The position numbers and the translations under genes were made by a program. From Shewanella marina JCM 15074 (lineage in GTDB: Bacteria; Pseudomonadota; Gammaproteobacteria; Enterobacterales; Shewanellaceae), in the NCBI RefSeq assembly GCF_000614975.1, contig NZ_BALM01000002.1:124001-188000 (forward strand): DNA of 64,000 bases. The letters run 5' to 3'. This document shows, one piece after another, positions 39,111 to 48,687 of the stretch. The number at the start of each line of letters is the position of its first letter. Positions within the stretch are counted from its first letter, which is position 1. The notes beneath the pieces are model-generated. The model was not told where the DNA came from, made no database searches, and worked only from the letters and a program-made list of their open reading frames with translations.

Positions 39111-40094
39111 TTACTTATGAACCACAGTCATTGGTTGTGACTTAGGTATAAAGTGCATTAAATATCGAATGGCAACATAGCTAACAACAATGGTGGCGAT
39201 GATTAATTCAAATTGCGCTGCTCTAAAAACATCATGGGCAAACTGTTCAAAACCATTAAATTGGACTAACCAATGTGCGCTTTTAAATAATGCGGTTGCA
39301 CCAATAACCATTGGGAAGGTGAATGCTGCATATCCAGGACTAAATGGTAATTTTAGTAAGTGGAAAAATGCTAAGTAGATAACTAATGTCATTAATACTG
39401 CAATACTTAACAATAATGCGACTAATGGAATAGACGGATTATGGATCATAGTTAAATAGCCGGCTAACGATAAGCTTGCTGGCGCAGCTAAAATAGCGAT
39501 AGTAGGTTTGGCTGCATCTGGCACTGGTGTACAAAATATTAAGCGATATAACATCAGTGGTAGCATCACCATGTAACTAGCAATACCAAAAATCAAGATT
39601 GCATTGGCTAGCATTGGATAGCCATCACTTGGGAATGATACCGCAGCAACAATAATACCGATTGGTGGTACAAACCAACTTGGCACCATATGTTCTAATT
39701 TAAAATCAATGGCACGGAAATAGATAAAGGCCGTTAAAAATACGATATGGATTGCAATAGCAATTAACCATAATGCCAGTCCTACATTTGCTGCATACAT
39801 ACCAACAGCTTTAGACACAACCATCAATGCCATGGCATAAGTTGGTAGCACACTACCAACAACAGGATGTGCCAATTCACTAATCAAAACCTTTGGGTGA
39901 AATAGAATTTTTAAGGTAATAAATAGCAACATTACTCCAGCAATTGCTGCGCCTGTAATTTGCGCAGTGCCATGTAATGCAGGCGTCATTGATTCCCATG
40001 ACCACCCTAAACTAGCAATACCTAGCGCTAAACCTGCCATAGGGCTCGGTAAATGTGCTGTTTTGGCAACGAATGCTTTTGATAATTGTCGCAT
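39111..40094 (-). CDS. TDT-family transporter (TehA/SLAC1-like)
   Basis: The 327-residue inner-membrane protein has about ten hydrophobic helices. It fits the tellurite-resistance/dicarboxylate transporter family: early MAGLALGIASLGWSW, central HMVPSWFVPPIGIIV and late FPMVIGATALF. The likely cargo is a small anion; members move malate, sulfite or chloride. Its ATG lies directly after the T-run of a strong hairpin, and the only Shine-Dalgarno-like AGG is inside that hairpin's stem. Confidence 0.85.
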   Translation of the reverse strand: MRQLSKAFVAKTAHLPSPMAGLALGIASLGWSWESMTPALHGTAQITGAAIAGVMLLFITLKILFHPKVLISELAHPVVGSVLPTYAMALMVVSKAVGMYAANVGLALWLIAIAIHIVFLTAFIYFRAIDFKLEHMVPSWFVPPIGIIVAAVSFPSDGYPMLANAILIFGIASYMVMLPLMLYRLIFCTPVPDAAKPTIAILAAPASLSLAGYLTMIHNPSIPLVALLLSIAVLMTLVIYLAFFHLLKLPFSPGYAAFTFPMVIGATALFKSAHWLVQFNGFEQFAHDVFRAAQFELIIATIVVSYVAIRYLMHFIPKSQPMTVVHK

Positions 40095-40096
40095 AA

Positions 40097-40138
40097 AAAA
40101 ACCTATAATCTAATTCAATAAGAGGATTATAGGTTTTT
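40097..40138 (-). terminator. hairpin with T-run abutting the TDT start codon
   Basis: Perfect 14-nt arms (40097-40110 with 40125-40138) surround a 14-nt loop. On the minus strand the second arm runs into seven T that end at the TDT ATG. It can terminate the upstream methyltransferase transcript and also hides the AGG that would serve as ribosome binding site. Confidence 0.8.
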
Positions 40139-40187
40139 AATTACAATAAAAATAATTGATTGTGTTTAATCTAACATTAAATTTTAT

Positions 40188-41267
40188 TTAAGGCTTAAGT
40201 TTGCAACGCAATAAGGTATGACCTAAGCCGATGTCATCAGTATCTTGATCAACATATAAACCTGCTTCACTGATTAGCTTCAGCATATCTTTAGAGTGAT
40301 ACATGCGGCTATTACCATTGGCCATTGCCGTAAAATAAAGCGAGGTTGCGTTAACACAATATGCAGATGCTTCAAACGGTTGGCGATCCCAATAGGTTTC
40401 CAAAATAAACAGTTGGCTATCGCTATTCATCGCGGCTGCTGCACGTTTTAAAATCGCTAAAATTTGATCTTTGGCAAAGCAGTCTAAAAACTGGCTCATC
40501 CAATAAGTATCAGCGCCTTGATAAAATGGGCTGTTATCGTCTAATAGGTCAGTGGCAAAGCCGTGTACTCGTTGTTCGACCCCATGCTCAATGGCATTTT
40601 GTTTGGCTACGGCGAGCTGACCAGGGAAGTCCATAATAGTGACTTCAATATCGGCATTAAATTGAGTGCAAGCAAGCGCCCATTTACCCGTATTACCGCC
40701 AATATCAACCAAGTGTTTTGGTTGATGTTCAAAAATCAGTGGTAATAGGATAGGGAAGGCATGATCTGAATAGTAATGGTCAAATTCGAACCAACTCTTT
40801 TTAGCTTGTTCAGGTAACTGGCTTAATGCTGGGTAAATGGTATCCCAATCACCAAAGACTTTAAGTCCTTCAGGTTTACTGCTTAATAGTGACTTATCCA
40901 GTTCAAACAAACCTTGATAACAAACATCTTGAATAAAATTAAGGTTAGTTGTGGCCATATCATCATGCAGTAAAAAATAACCAGTCTTGTCGAGAATATA
41001 GTGATCTTGATTTTGCCATACCAAGCCCATACCTAGTCCCATATCAATAAGTACACTGACCACATATTCAGATAAAGATAGTGCTTCAGTGATTTGAGTA
41101 AGACTCGCACCTTCATCACCTTGTTTATCAATAAAATCAAGGATGCCAAACTTTAATAAACAATGAGCAACTTGGAAGGTGACTGGGGCAAAAGCGATTT
41201 TTTGAGCTTCAAATTTTGCGTCGAATGCGGAGATTTTTTTTGGTGATTGGTAAAATGCCATACTCAT
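40188..41267 (-). CDS. SAM-dependent O-methyltransferase-like protein
   Basis: The 359-residue protein has an N-terminal winged-helix dimerisation region (HCLLKFGILDFIDKQG...LSLSEYVVSVLIDMGLGMGLV) and a C-terminal class I SAM fold. Motif I is LVDIGGNTGKWAL (about residue 187), followed by VTIMDFPGQL and the catalytic-region SQFLDCFAKDQILAIL. Such architecture is typical of small-molecule O-methyltransferases. The substrate is unknown, and there is no obvious biosynthetic partner next to it. An alternative Met is two codons downstream. Confidence 0.78.
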   Translation of the reverse strand: MSMAFYQSPKKISAFDAKFEAQKIAFAPVTFQVAHCLLKFGILDFIDKQGDEGASLTQITEALSLSEYVVSVLIDMGLGMGLVWQNQDHYILDKTGYFLLHDDMATTNLNFIQDVCYQGLFELDKSLLSSKPEGLKVFGDWDTIYPALSQLPEQAKKSWFEFDHYYSDHAFPILLPLIFEHQPKHLVDIGGNTGKWALACTQFNADIEVTIMDFPGQLAVAKQNAIEHGVEQRVHGFATDLLDDNSPFYQGADTYWMSQFLDCFAKDQILAILKRAAAAMNSDSQLFILETYWDRQPFEASAYCVNATSLYFTAMANGNSRMYHSKDMLKLISEAGLYVDQDTDDIGLGHTLLRCKLKP

Positions 41268-41366
41268 TCTTATTATTAGTACAGGTGAAAATGACCTGTA
41301 ATTTAAACTTAACCCATTATAACTAAAGCAAATTATTATGCCAGTTACTCGATTGGATAGCGAAAT

Positions 41367-41390
41367 TAGGGCAATGTAATGATTGCCCTA
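41367..41390 (-). terminator. hairpin after the ydbL end of the operon
   Basis: A perfect 9-bp stem TAGGGCAAT / ATTGCCCTA with a 6-nt loop lies 9 bases past the YdbL stop on the minus strand. The tail on that strand is AATTTCG, so termination may be weak. Confidence 0.55.
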
Positions 41391-41399
41391 TATCATTGA

Positions 41400-41723
41400 T
41401 TATTGTTTTTGATGCCATTGGCCATTACTGTCTTGAATATACTGGCCTGCTTCAGTAGCGTTATAAGCTTTTTGCGCTGCAAGTTTAGCGACTTGCTCAA
41501 CACTGATATTATTTTTAGTGGCAATTTTTTGGTAAAACGCTTTACGTTTAGCATTTACCGTTAGCATTAACGCTTTAGCTTGGCCATTGGGTGCAACGAG
41601 GCCAAGGTAGCCATTATGTTGTTCGCCTAAATATCCCGCTGTTTTAGCGTCTTGTAGGGTCATTGCAAAGGCATTCAAGCTAAACAATAATCCTGCAACT
41701 AATAGCAGTAGTTTTGATTTCAT
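41400..41723 (-). CDS. ydbL: YdbL-like periplasmic protein (DUF1318)
   Basis: The 107-residue exported protein has a signal peptide MKSKLLLLVAGLLFSLNAFA and then the family body: LQDAKTAGYLGEQHNGYLGL, NAKRKAFYQKIATKNNISVEQVAKLAAQKA in parts, and YIQDSNGQWHQK. E. coli YdbL is thought to act as a chaperone for assembly of the YdbH-YnbE envelope bridge. The start at 41723 is the Met of the signal peptide. It is the third gene of the operon, starting 10 bases after ynbE. Confidence 0.9.
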   Translation of the reverse strand: MKSKLLLLVAGLLFSLNAFAMTLQDAKTAGYLGEQHNGYLGLVAPNGQAKALMLTVNAKRKAFYQKIATKNNISVEQVAKLAAQKAYNATEAGQYIQDSNGQWHQKQ

Positions 41724-41733
41724 CTTAATTTCC

Positions 41734-41931
41734 TTAGAACAACTCATCGTTACTGATTAATTTATCGAGATCTTTATCAACTTTGATTTTGATTTCATGT
41801 TGTATTTTAACGTTCAAATTAATCTCTATCGGTTTGTCTGGCGGTGCTATTTGTACTGTCGGCGTACAGCCAGATAACACCAGCATGCCTGCAACTAATG
41901 GCATGACGGCATGACTTAATTTAATTTTCAC
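41734..41931 (-). CDS. ynbE: YnbE-like outer-membrane lipoprotein
   Basis: The 65-residue lipoprotein has the lipobox LSGC (Cys at residue 22), then PPDKPIEINLNVKIQHEIKIKVD (shortened), which forms the amphipathic beta-strand that in E. coli pairs with the C-terminus of YdbH. It overlaps the end of ydbH by 4 bases (ATGA-type), so translation is coupled. Confidence 0.92.
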   Translation of the reverse strand: MKIKLSHAVMPLVAGMLVLSGCTPTVQIAPPDKPIEINLNVKIQHEIKIKVDKDLDKLISNDELF

Positions 41932-44687
41932 AAAGACCCCTTATCCTGAATGGATTGCTCTAAGTTATCTTGTAAATTATCACTAATTTGCAAGCTCTTT
42001 AATAGTTGTAACATATTTTCTTGATGACTGTAATTAAACACAATAGGGCGTTCAATTCCTTTACTTTTTCCTTCCACTTTGACTTTTAATATAGCATCAC
42101 CTTTTGCATCCATGTCAAAAGTACTCGCCAGAGTTGAGTATTGCAGGTGTTTTAATGCGTTGAAAGCAAAGGACAGCTCCGGTTGAGACTGCATGAGTTC
42201 CGTCACATATGGATTATCAGTGACTTCAATCAGACCGCCGGGAGCGCGAGCGGCTAAACGGCCACCGCTTATCGTGAGTTTATTGTGTGTTAAGTTTGCT
42301 GGTAATACACCATCAAAAACACCATCGGCATAGATACCTTGTAGCGGTTGAATCGCTAATAATTTCGCTAAACTGAGGCCCTGTAAAATGAGGTATAAGT
42401 TTGCATCTTGATTTGACTCAAGTGAGAAAGCGGGCACCATTAATTTTCCGCCTAATAATTTAGCCTCGGCGGCTAAATTAAGTGCGATTGGGGCGTGAGT
42501 ATTCGGGGTCAATTGCAATGTGCCTGAGCTGCTAATATCTGACAATGTTAAGCCATTATCAATCGACTCAATTTGGCTTGAAAGCTTATTACAGTTGAGT
42601 TGGCGAGCTTGTTTACCATAGTTTTGCCAGTGACATTGGCTACTTACATTAAGCTGGCTAATTTTAGTATTGGCAAAACTAATGTCGCTATTGTTAATAC
42701 GACTATCAAGATTTACTGTGATTTTTGGCTGGGTTCCAAGCTGCATTTTTGTATCAATATTAAGCCCAAGTTGGCCATTTATATCATTAAGCGATGTGGG
42801 TAATTGCCACTGTGGTAGTTGCTGGGTCAGTTGTTGTATTGGCCAATCGATTTGCCATTGTCCCGCTAACTGAAGTGCTTTGGTTAGTTGATGTTGACTG
42901 GTCACCTGCAGTTGTTGCCAGTGCCATTGTTCTTGAGTGGTGAGTTTTTTATCCCAATCTAATTGCTGTTGCAGTGCAATATTCTCTGCGATAAACAGCT
43001 GTTGATGGCCATGAGATTTTTGCTGGATTACTTGGGTATTTGTCAGATTAAGCTTAAGTTGATTTTGTTGTGGCGCATATTGCCATTGTAGTTGTGGTGT
43101 AGAGGGCGTGATTGCAAATGAAATAGGCTTATGACTACTGAGCAGTAGTTTAGCAATATCGGCTTCAATTTTAGCCGAGTCGTCTGTGGCTTTGATTTGT
43201 TTAAGTTGCAGTGTTAGTGGTGATACGTTTCCTAAAAGCTTAGTGACCTTGGTGTCAGTGTTAGCATCATGGCTAAAACGACTATCGCTAAGGCTGATGA
43301 GTGTCAGTTGTTCGCTCGTAAGCCGCTGAGCTTGGTCAATTAACTTTAGTTTAGTCATGGTTAATTGACTGTTATTCGAAATGACTAATTGCTGCTGGCT
43401 AGGGCTGATGTCAAGTTGCCCTTGAGCTTGCAGTGTTATCTTATCGATATTGGCCTGAGTTTTTGGGTTGTTGACTAACTTTAGCTTGACCAAATCAAGC
43501 TTATTGGCATCGAGTTGTAACCGCCAGTGATTGTTTAAATAAGCGTTGGTCTTGGCATAGCTCAATTGATTGTCAGTGGCTGTGAGTGTGGCATTTACTG
43601 CACCAGACAGTTGTGTGGTTAGCTTAGCCAATTGGAGCTGTTGGCGAGCAAGATCGAGTCTCAGTTGATCAGTATGCAAACTGAGCACTGTTTGCTGAGG
43701 TTTGTCTGCTAACAACAATTGCAGCGGGGCAGGTAAGTCAATCCAGTTAGCCACTGCATGGATAGGGACCGTTAACGACAATGGCGCAACAGTTAGACTT
43801 TTTTGTTGTTGCTGCTGTAAACCATATTGTAGTTGCATGGTGAGTTGCGGTTGTTGTGTATTATTTAAAATCTGCAAATGAGTCGAATCAAGCGTGAATT
43901 CAGCATCATTAATGGTGATTGTGGCAGTTGCTTGTTGCTGCGCAGGCTCAATATTAAATGAAGCATCAATGGTTGCTGGCGTGCTGACTTTTGCGAGTTG
44001 TTGTAAATAAGCGGTGGGAATCGCCAGTTGGTGATTGATATACGGTTGTTGGCTAAGCCAACGTAGCATATTCAAATTATTCATCACTGGAATATGGGCG
44101 TTAACTTGCCAATCTTGCTGGCTCAATTGGCTATGAATAATCGCTAAAGCTTGCTGTTGCCAATATAGCCAAGCCTGCACTTTACCTTGTTGCCAAGCAA
44201 AATGGTGCAATTGCCATTGTGGCGTGTTTTGTTGATCTATAAATAGCGAGAGCTTATCAATTTTACTGTCGGGAAGTTCTGCTAATAACTGATTGAACTG
44301 TTCAAGGGTAAATGGTGTTGATTGCGAATGGCTAGGTTGTTGTAACTGTTGAGCAAGGACTTTGCTGTTGATGGTTATATCAATATTAGCGACATCAACC
44401 GCAGTCATTTTAGGCCAATTAAATGACAGTAATGGCCATAATGAAAAATGGATATTAGCGTGTTTGATATTGATTTGTTGCTGCTGATATTGGCCAGTAA
44501 ATTGTGATATTTGCAGGTTATTTGGCAGATTGAGCTGATAGTCAAGCTGCTCTATCTTGAGTTGTTGTCCTGTTAATTGCGTCGCTAATTGTGGCAACCA
44601 CCAGCGTCCACTAACAAACAATAATATGCCTAAAAGTGTTATCGATACTATTGATAATCCAACGTATTTTAATAATCTTAATGACAT
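41928..44687 (-). CDS. ydbH: YdbH-like AsmA-family intermembrane lipid-transport protein
   Basis: The 919-residue protein is anchored by an N-terminal inner-membrane helix (about residues 10-30) and continues as a long beta-rich periplasmic body rich in Gln, like the groove-forming AsmA-like bridges TamB and YhdP. E. coli YdbH with YnbE bridges inner and outer membranes and supports phospholipid transport. The gene order ydbH-ynbE-ydbL is the same here. The C-terminal region (GGRLAARAPGGLIEVTDNPY ... LKSLQISDNLQDNLEQSIQ in part) is conserved. The ATG at 44687 is preferred to an upstream TTG. Confidence 0.88.
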   Translation of the reverse strand: MSLRLLKYVGLSIVSITLLGILLFVSGRWWLPQLATQLTGQQLKIEQLDYQLNLPNNLQISQFTGQYQQQQINIKHANIHFSLWPLLSFNWPKMTAVDVANIDITINSKVLAQQLQQPSHSQSTPFTLEQFNQLLAELPDSKIDKLSLFIDQQNTPQWQLHHFAWQQGKVQAWLYWQQQALAIIHSQLSQQDWQVNAHIPVMNNLNMLRWLSQQPYINHQLAIPTAYLQQLAKVSTPATIDASFNIEPAQQQATATITINDAEFTLDSTHLQILNNTQQPQLTMQLQYGLQQQQQKSLTVAPLSLTVPIHAVANWIDLPAPLQLLLADKPQQTVLSLHTDQLRLDLARQQLQLAKLTTQLSGAVNATLTATDNQLSYAKTNAYLNNHWRLQLDANKLDLVKLKLVNNPKTQANIDKITLQAQGQLDISPSQQQLVISNNSQLTMTKLKLIDQAQRLTSEQLTLISLSDSRFSHDANTDTKVTKLLGNVSPLTLQLKQIKATDDSAKIEADIAKLLLSSHKPISFAITPSTPQLQWQYAPQQNQLKLNLTNTQVIQQKSHGHQQLFIAENIALQQQLDWDKKLTTQEQWHWQQLQVTSQHQLTKALQLAGQWQIDWPIQQLTQQLPQWQLPTSLNDINGQLGLNIDTKMQLGTQPKITVNLDSRINNSDISFANTKISQLNVSSQCHWQNYGKQARQLNCNKLSSQIESIDNGLTLSDISSSGTLQLTPNTHAPIALNLAAEAKLLGGKLMVPAFSLESNQDANLYLILQGLSLAKLLAIQPLQGIYADGVFDGVLPANLTHNKLTISGGRLAARAPGGLIEVTDNPYVTELMQSQPELSFAFNALKHLQYSTLASTFDMDAKGDAILKVKVEGKSKGIERPIVFNYSHQENMLQLLKSLQISDNLQDNLEQSIQDKGSL

Positions 44688-44735
44688 GTTTAACTGATTA
44701 ATCAAGTGGTTGTTTTAGTGTAGCAGCTGTGGAAT

Positions 44736-44763
44736 TAGCTGACTACAGTGCAGTAGTCAGCTA
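44736..44763 (-). terminator. stem-loop between mutarotase and ydbH
   Basis: A perfect 11-bp stem TAGCTGACTAC / GTAGTCAGCTA with a 6-nt loop lies just past the mutarotase stop on the minus strand. It lacks a T-run on that strand. Confidence 0.55.
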
Positions 44764-44769
44764 TTGATG

Positions 44770-45615
44770 TTAACGCCAGCTGATAGTGGTGGTTAAGCGT
44801 TGGCTTTGATTTGGCGCAAGCTGCACTTTATCTTCAAGGACGTTAGCGGCTTCCAAACAGACCATCTTCAGATAATCTTCATCATTAAAACGAGCAAGCC
44901 ATTTCGATTTATCAATCCAAGGGTTCCACAATACCGCCGAGCGACTATTGTCGCGCATGATTTCAATAACACCATTAGGGGTTTCCAGTAATTGTCTATC
45001 TGCAAGTTGTGTATAGACGCGATCCGTTTCACGGTCAAAACGAACACTATCGCCTTCTTGTAAATAAGGGCCTTGACCAAATTCAATATATTTTGAGCCT
45101 GCAAAACCGTGTGCGACTAATTGGTGAATGTCACCAATTGGGAAGTAGCTGTGCAGTGCTTGGGTAAATTCAAATGTTTCGCTACCAGTATTGGTCGTAA
45201 TTAAACTGACCTGCAGTTTTTCTGACAATACAAACTCAATGCTCACTTGGCTTTGGTGTGGCCAATATTGTTTATCTTGTTCATTAACTGTAAGGCTAAA
45301 AGTGAGGTAGGCGATATCATTTTCAATACGGCTTTGATCAAGTTGCCATAAACGGGTACGAGCAAAACCGTGTTGTGGCCAATCAGGATTAGAATGAGCG
45401 CCAAACCAAGGCCAACAAATTGGAATTCCGCCACGTATACCACTACCGGGTAGATATTCGTCAGCACTTGAGACCCACAGCAAGTCAGCTTTATCCTTTG
45501 GGGTAAATTGGTCTATTTGTGCGCCCTGTAGAAAAATACGGGCATCACATAGCGGGGTAGTAATTGCGATATAATCTAAACCATTGGCATGGGTGTGTTG
45601 CGAGATAGAAGCCAT
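44770..45615 (-). CDS. yeaD: D-hexose-6-phosphate mutarotase (YeaD-like)
   Basis: The 281-residue aldose-1-epimerase-like enzyme interconverts anomers of glucose-6-phosphate. Family features are visible: LLWVSSADEYLPGSGIRGGIPICWPWFG (in part) with the phosphate-binding Arg, PQHGFARTRLW with the catalytic His, ALHSYFPIGD with the second His, and LWNPWIDKSKWLARFND near the end. The ATG at 45615 follows GAAGGAA. The DUF938 gene upstream ends 32 bases before it, so the two may be co-transcribed. Confidence 0.9.
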   Translation of the reverse strand: MASISQHTHANGLDYIAITTPLCDARIFLQGAQIDQFTPKDKADLLWVSSADEYLPGSGIRGGIPICWPWFGAHSNPDWPQHGFARTRLWQLDQSRIENDIAYLTFSLTVNEQDKQYWPHQSQVSIEFVLSEKLQVSLITTNTGSETFEFTQALHSYFPIGDIHQLVAHGFAGSKYIEFGQGPYLQEGDSVRFDRETDRVYTQLADRQLLETPNGVIEIMRDNSRSAVLWNPWIDKSKWLARFNDEDYLKMVCLEAANVLEDKVQLAPNQSQRLTTTISWR

Positions 45616-45646
45616 ATTATTTCCTTCGATTATTTCATATAAAGTA

Positions 45647-46252
45647 TTAAACACACACAAACTGTAATAAACGATTATTGGCAGGCATGCCTATATCTTG
45701 TTTGAGCTGTAACTGATTACGGCCTGCAAGTTCAATGATCCATTCAATATAACGGATCCCTTGACCTAATTGGCGTTCGCGAAGTGTTTTATCAAATGCT
45801 TGGTTACTGGCGCTGGTAAATTGGCCTTGGTAATTAAACGGGCCGTAAAAAATAGCCTGTTGTAATTTAGGAAAGCTGTCGCCAAGTCGATTAAAAAAAG
45901 TCTCTACTTGAGATTGATTCATAATATGCAGGGTATTCGCACTATAACTGCAATCAATTTGCTGACTTATTGCGGGCATGGTTTGAGTGATATCAAGCTC
46001 GATTGCGCTATTAACATTGCTTGGTGCTTGTTCGGCCAATCTGGCATTTAAGCTGGGTAGGTTAATTGCGCGATCACTGGTATGCCAAGTTAACCAAGGC
46101 ATATTCGCTGCAAAAAAACAGGCGTGTTGTCCCGTCCCTGAGCCGATTTCAAGCACCTGTTTACTCTTGCTTAATAGTGACTCTAATTGATTAAGAATGG
46201 GCTGTTTATTATTTTCACAGGCTTGCGAAAACGCCATTTGAGCTATCGACAT
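45647..46252 (-). CDS. DUF938-family SAM-dependent methyltransferase-like protein
   Basis: The 201-residue class I methyltransferase has motif I in VLEIGSGTGQHACFFA (about residue 34), then WHTSDRAINLPSLNARL and CSYSANTLHIMNQSQVE, which define the DUF938 family. No substrate is known. The start could also be the Met at 46237 (MAFSQACENNKQPIL), which matches family N-termini well. Confidence 0.82.
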   Translation of the reverse strand: MSIAQMAFSQACENNKQPILNQLESLLSKSKQVLEIGSGTGQHACFFAANMPWLTWHTSDRAINLPSLNARLAEQAPSNVNSAIELDITQTMPAISQQIDCSYSANTLHIMNQSQVETFFNRLGDSFPKLQQAIFYGPFNYQGQFTSASNQAFDKTLRERQLGQGIRYIEWIIELAGRNQLQLKQDIGMPANNRLLQFVCV

Positions 46253-46292
46253 GATGATTTAAATCTAGTGAAGAGATCAGTGGCCTTATTAC

Positions 46293-46324
46293 AACAAAAA
46301 AAAGCCAGTCGGTCGACTGGCTTT
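46293..46324 (-). terminator. terminator of the CpdB-like gene
   Basis: A perfect 10-bp stem AAAGCCAGTC / GACTGGCTTT (46301-46310 with 46315-46324), loop GGTC, is followed on the minus strand by a long T-run. It lies 30 bases past the CpdB-like stop. Confidence 0.9.
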
Positions 46325-46353
46325 GATATGAGCTAGATTATTTTAAGTAAAAA

Positions 46354-48410
46354 TCACTTAGCTTGTGGTGTTAAATCAAGCTTATAGATAGCAAAACCTA
46401 AGTCGTCTTTAGCTACTTGGGTCATCGCTCTGTTTTTATAAGTGTCAATAAAGCCCGCTGCTTTAGTTGAATCTTGCGTTTCAAAACGTACATCTAAGTC
46501 AGGGGTATTGATGTCAGCAAAATCCCAGTTACCATCAGCAGTAGTATCTACTACACCATGCTCAGCCGTTTCTGCCGTAATATAAGCCGCTAAAGCTTCA
46601 CGGTTTGCATCTGGCAACTCAATCACGACATGATCTGGGCCTGTACCATCAAACTTTTCGCCATAGGCGCGGTAGTTGTTGGTCGCAATAATAAACTTCA
46701 TTGCGGCTAGCTCGTCACCTGTCACAATCGTACCATCAGGTTTGGTATAGCTTAGCTGCTCAATACGGTTAGCATCGGCATTAACAAGAGCACAGTTACC
46801 ATCGTACTTGCTCGGCTGAGTCACGTTGATCTTATAAGTTACGCCATCAATAACGTCATAGTTAAAGGTTGGGTGAGTCCAATTGATTAGGTTTTGTGGG
46901 GCAGTGCTATTAGGATCAATTTGGTTAAATTGGTTTGCACTACATTCAAGCCAGTTTTTCAGCTCAGCACCGGTAACTTCTACAGCCATTAAGGTGTTTG
47001 GATATAGGTATAAGTCAGCGGCGTGCTTAAATTTAAGCTCACCTGCATCAACTTGTACATATTGCGCTGAGTCTGCAGTACTTGAATGACGTCCACCCGC
47101 TTTAAATGGCGCTGCGGCAGAGAGTACAGGCTTGCCTGCAAACTTTGCTTTTTCAGCTTCTGACATATTGGCAATAGCTTGTTCAACTTTAGCAATTTGC
47201 GCATCAGATACGATTTGTACTGACGGATCATCTTGCACTAGGGTTAAGAAGCTATACATTGGTGCAGATGCTTCACCAATTGGCTGGTCCACAAACTTAA
47301 GTGTTTCTTGGTGTTCATGTGCGACAGCATCTTGGATTGCTTTGTCAGCATCGACTAATGCTTTTTATTGGCGCCATCATAAATTGGGCGAGATTCTGCA
47401 CGTGAATCAACTACGTTCCACTTGCCATCTGTTTTGGTTAACGTTAGGTCAACAATACCTAAGTTGTCACCCCAGCGACCAGGCATCACTGAAGGCACGC
47501 CGTTTAGTAAACCCTTTTCAATGTCAGTGTTTGGTAAGTCAGCATAGCTTGCATGTGGGAAGATAGCATGGCTGTGACCAAACATAATCGCATCAATACC
47601 TTCAACATTGGTTAATGCATAAGTGGCGTTTTCAGCGCTAACATCAGCAGGAGCCGTGGTTGAACCAATACCAGAGTGCGGAATAGCGATAATCACATCA
47701 GCGCCTTCAGCTTTCATTTGTGGTACATATTTTTCAGCGGCTTCAACAATACCTGTGGCATATACTTTGCCGTTTAAGTGCGCGCGATCCCACTGCTCGA
47801 TTTGTGGTGGCACAAAACCGATATAACCAATCTTTAAGGTATGGTTGTTGCCATTGGTATCTGTCACTTGTTTTTCGATAATCAGGTAAGGGCTGAATAA
47901 CGGTTGATCTTTCATTTTGCCGTCATAACAGTTATCGATTTTACAGAAAACGTTAGCGCTAATGTAAGGGAAGTTAGCACCATCAACCGCTTGCTTTAAA
48001 AAATCTAAACCATAGTTAAATTCGTGGTTACCAATGTTACCGACTGCATAATCGAGTGTGTTCATTGCCTTATACGCAGGGTGTTCACCATTCCACTCTT
48101 CTAACTTGATCTTAGCCATGTAGTCGCCCATTGGACTACCTTGTAATAGATCACCATTATCAACGAGTACATGGTTGTCAGCTTCGGTACGAGCGGCGTG
48201 AATTACAGATGCGGTACGCGCTAAACCAATGGTTTGATCTTCTTTAGATTTAAAATAATCATAATCCATAATATTGGTATGAATATCAGAAGTTTCTAAA
48301 ACTCGTAACTCAACTGTTGGCGTGATAATTGGGCTATTGTCGTCTGAATTACAGCCTGTTACGCCCAAAGCACCAGCGATAATTAACGTCAGGATCTTCT
48401 TGTTATGCAT
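46354..48410 (-). CDS. CpdB-like 2',3'-cyclic-nucleotide phosphodiesterase / 3'-nucleotidase lipoprotein (one frameshift)
   Basis: The start has a lipoprotein signal (MHNKKILTLIIAGALGVTGC), unlike the soluble periplasmic E. coli CpdB. The N-terminal metallophosphoesterase domain has ETSDIHTN, DNGDLLQG, GNIGNHEFNYG, PHSGIGS and FGHSHAIFP. The frame stops at 47355 in ...DGANKKH, while the rest runs in another frame. Five A (coding strand) in place of six at 47362-47366 explains it, since one more gives NKKALVDADKAIQDAVAH. The C-terminal 5'-nucleotidase domain follows and has TNNYRAYGEKFDGTG near its end. The restored length is about 685 residues. It would release nucleosides for uptake from cyclic and 3'-nucleotides. 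Confidence 0.88.
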
Positions 48411-48687
48411 GATTATCTCATTAATATTTTTAAGTAGGGATTTAATAGCTTAATTGCTATTAATCATGACCAAGTTGTAGTAGGAATAACTCGGTATGGC
48501 ACATAATAATAGCGGTACAGTCTGAATTAGATACTGGTTTATTAATAAGTTGTGATTGATATCTCGATGTTTTGCTAAATTAAGATAACTGAATGATACA
48601 AATGTGTTTGAAACTTGTATTGGGTGAATTAAGATAAACAGACATTTAGCGAAACTAACGCGCTAACCCATTGTTGAAGGAACAATA
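48411..48687. other. divergent promoter region between the CpdB-like gene and phzF
   Basis: These 277 bases separate two divergent genes. They are AT-rich, and I see no clear operator, repeat or small gene. Promoters for both genes must lie here. Confidence 0.5.
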
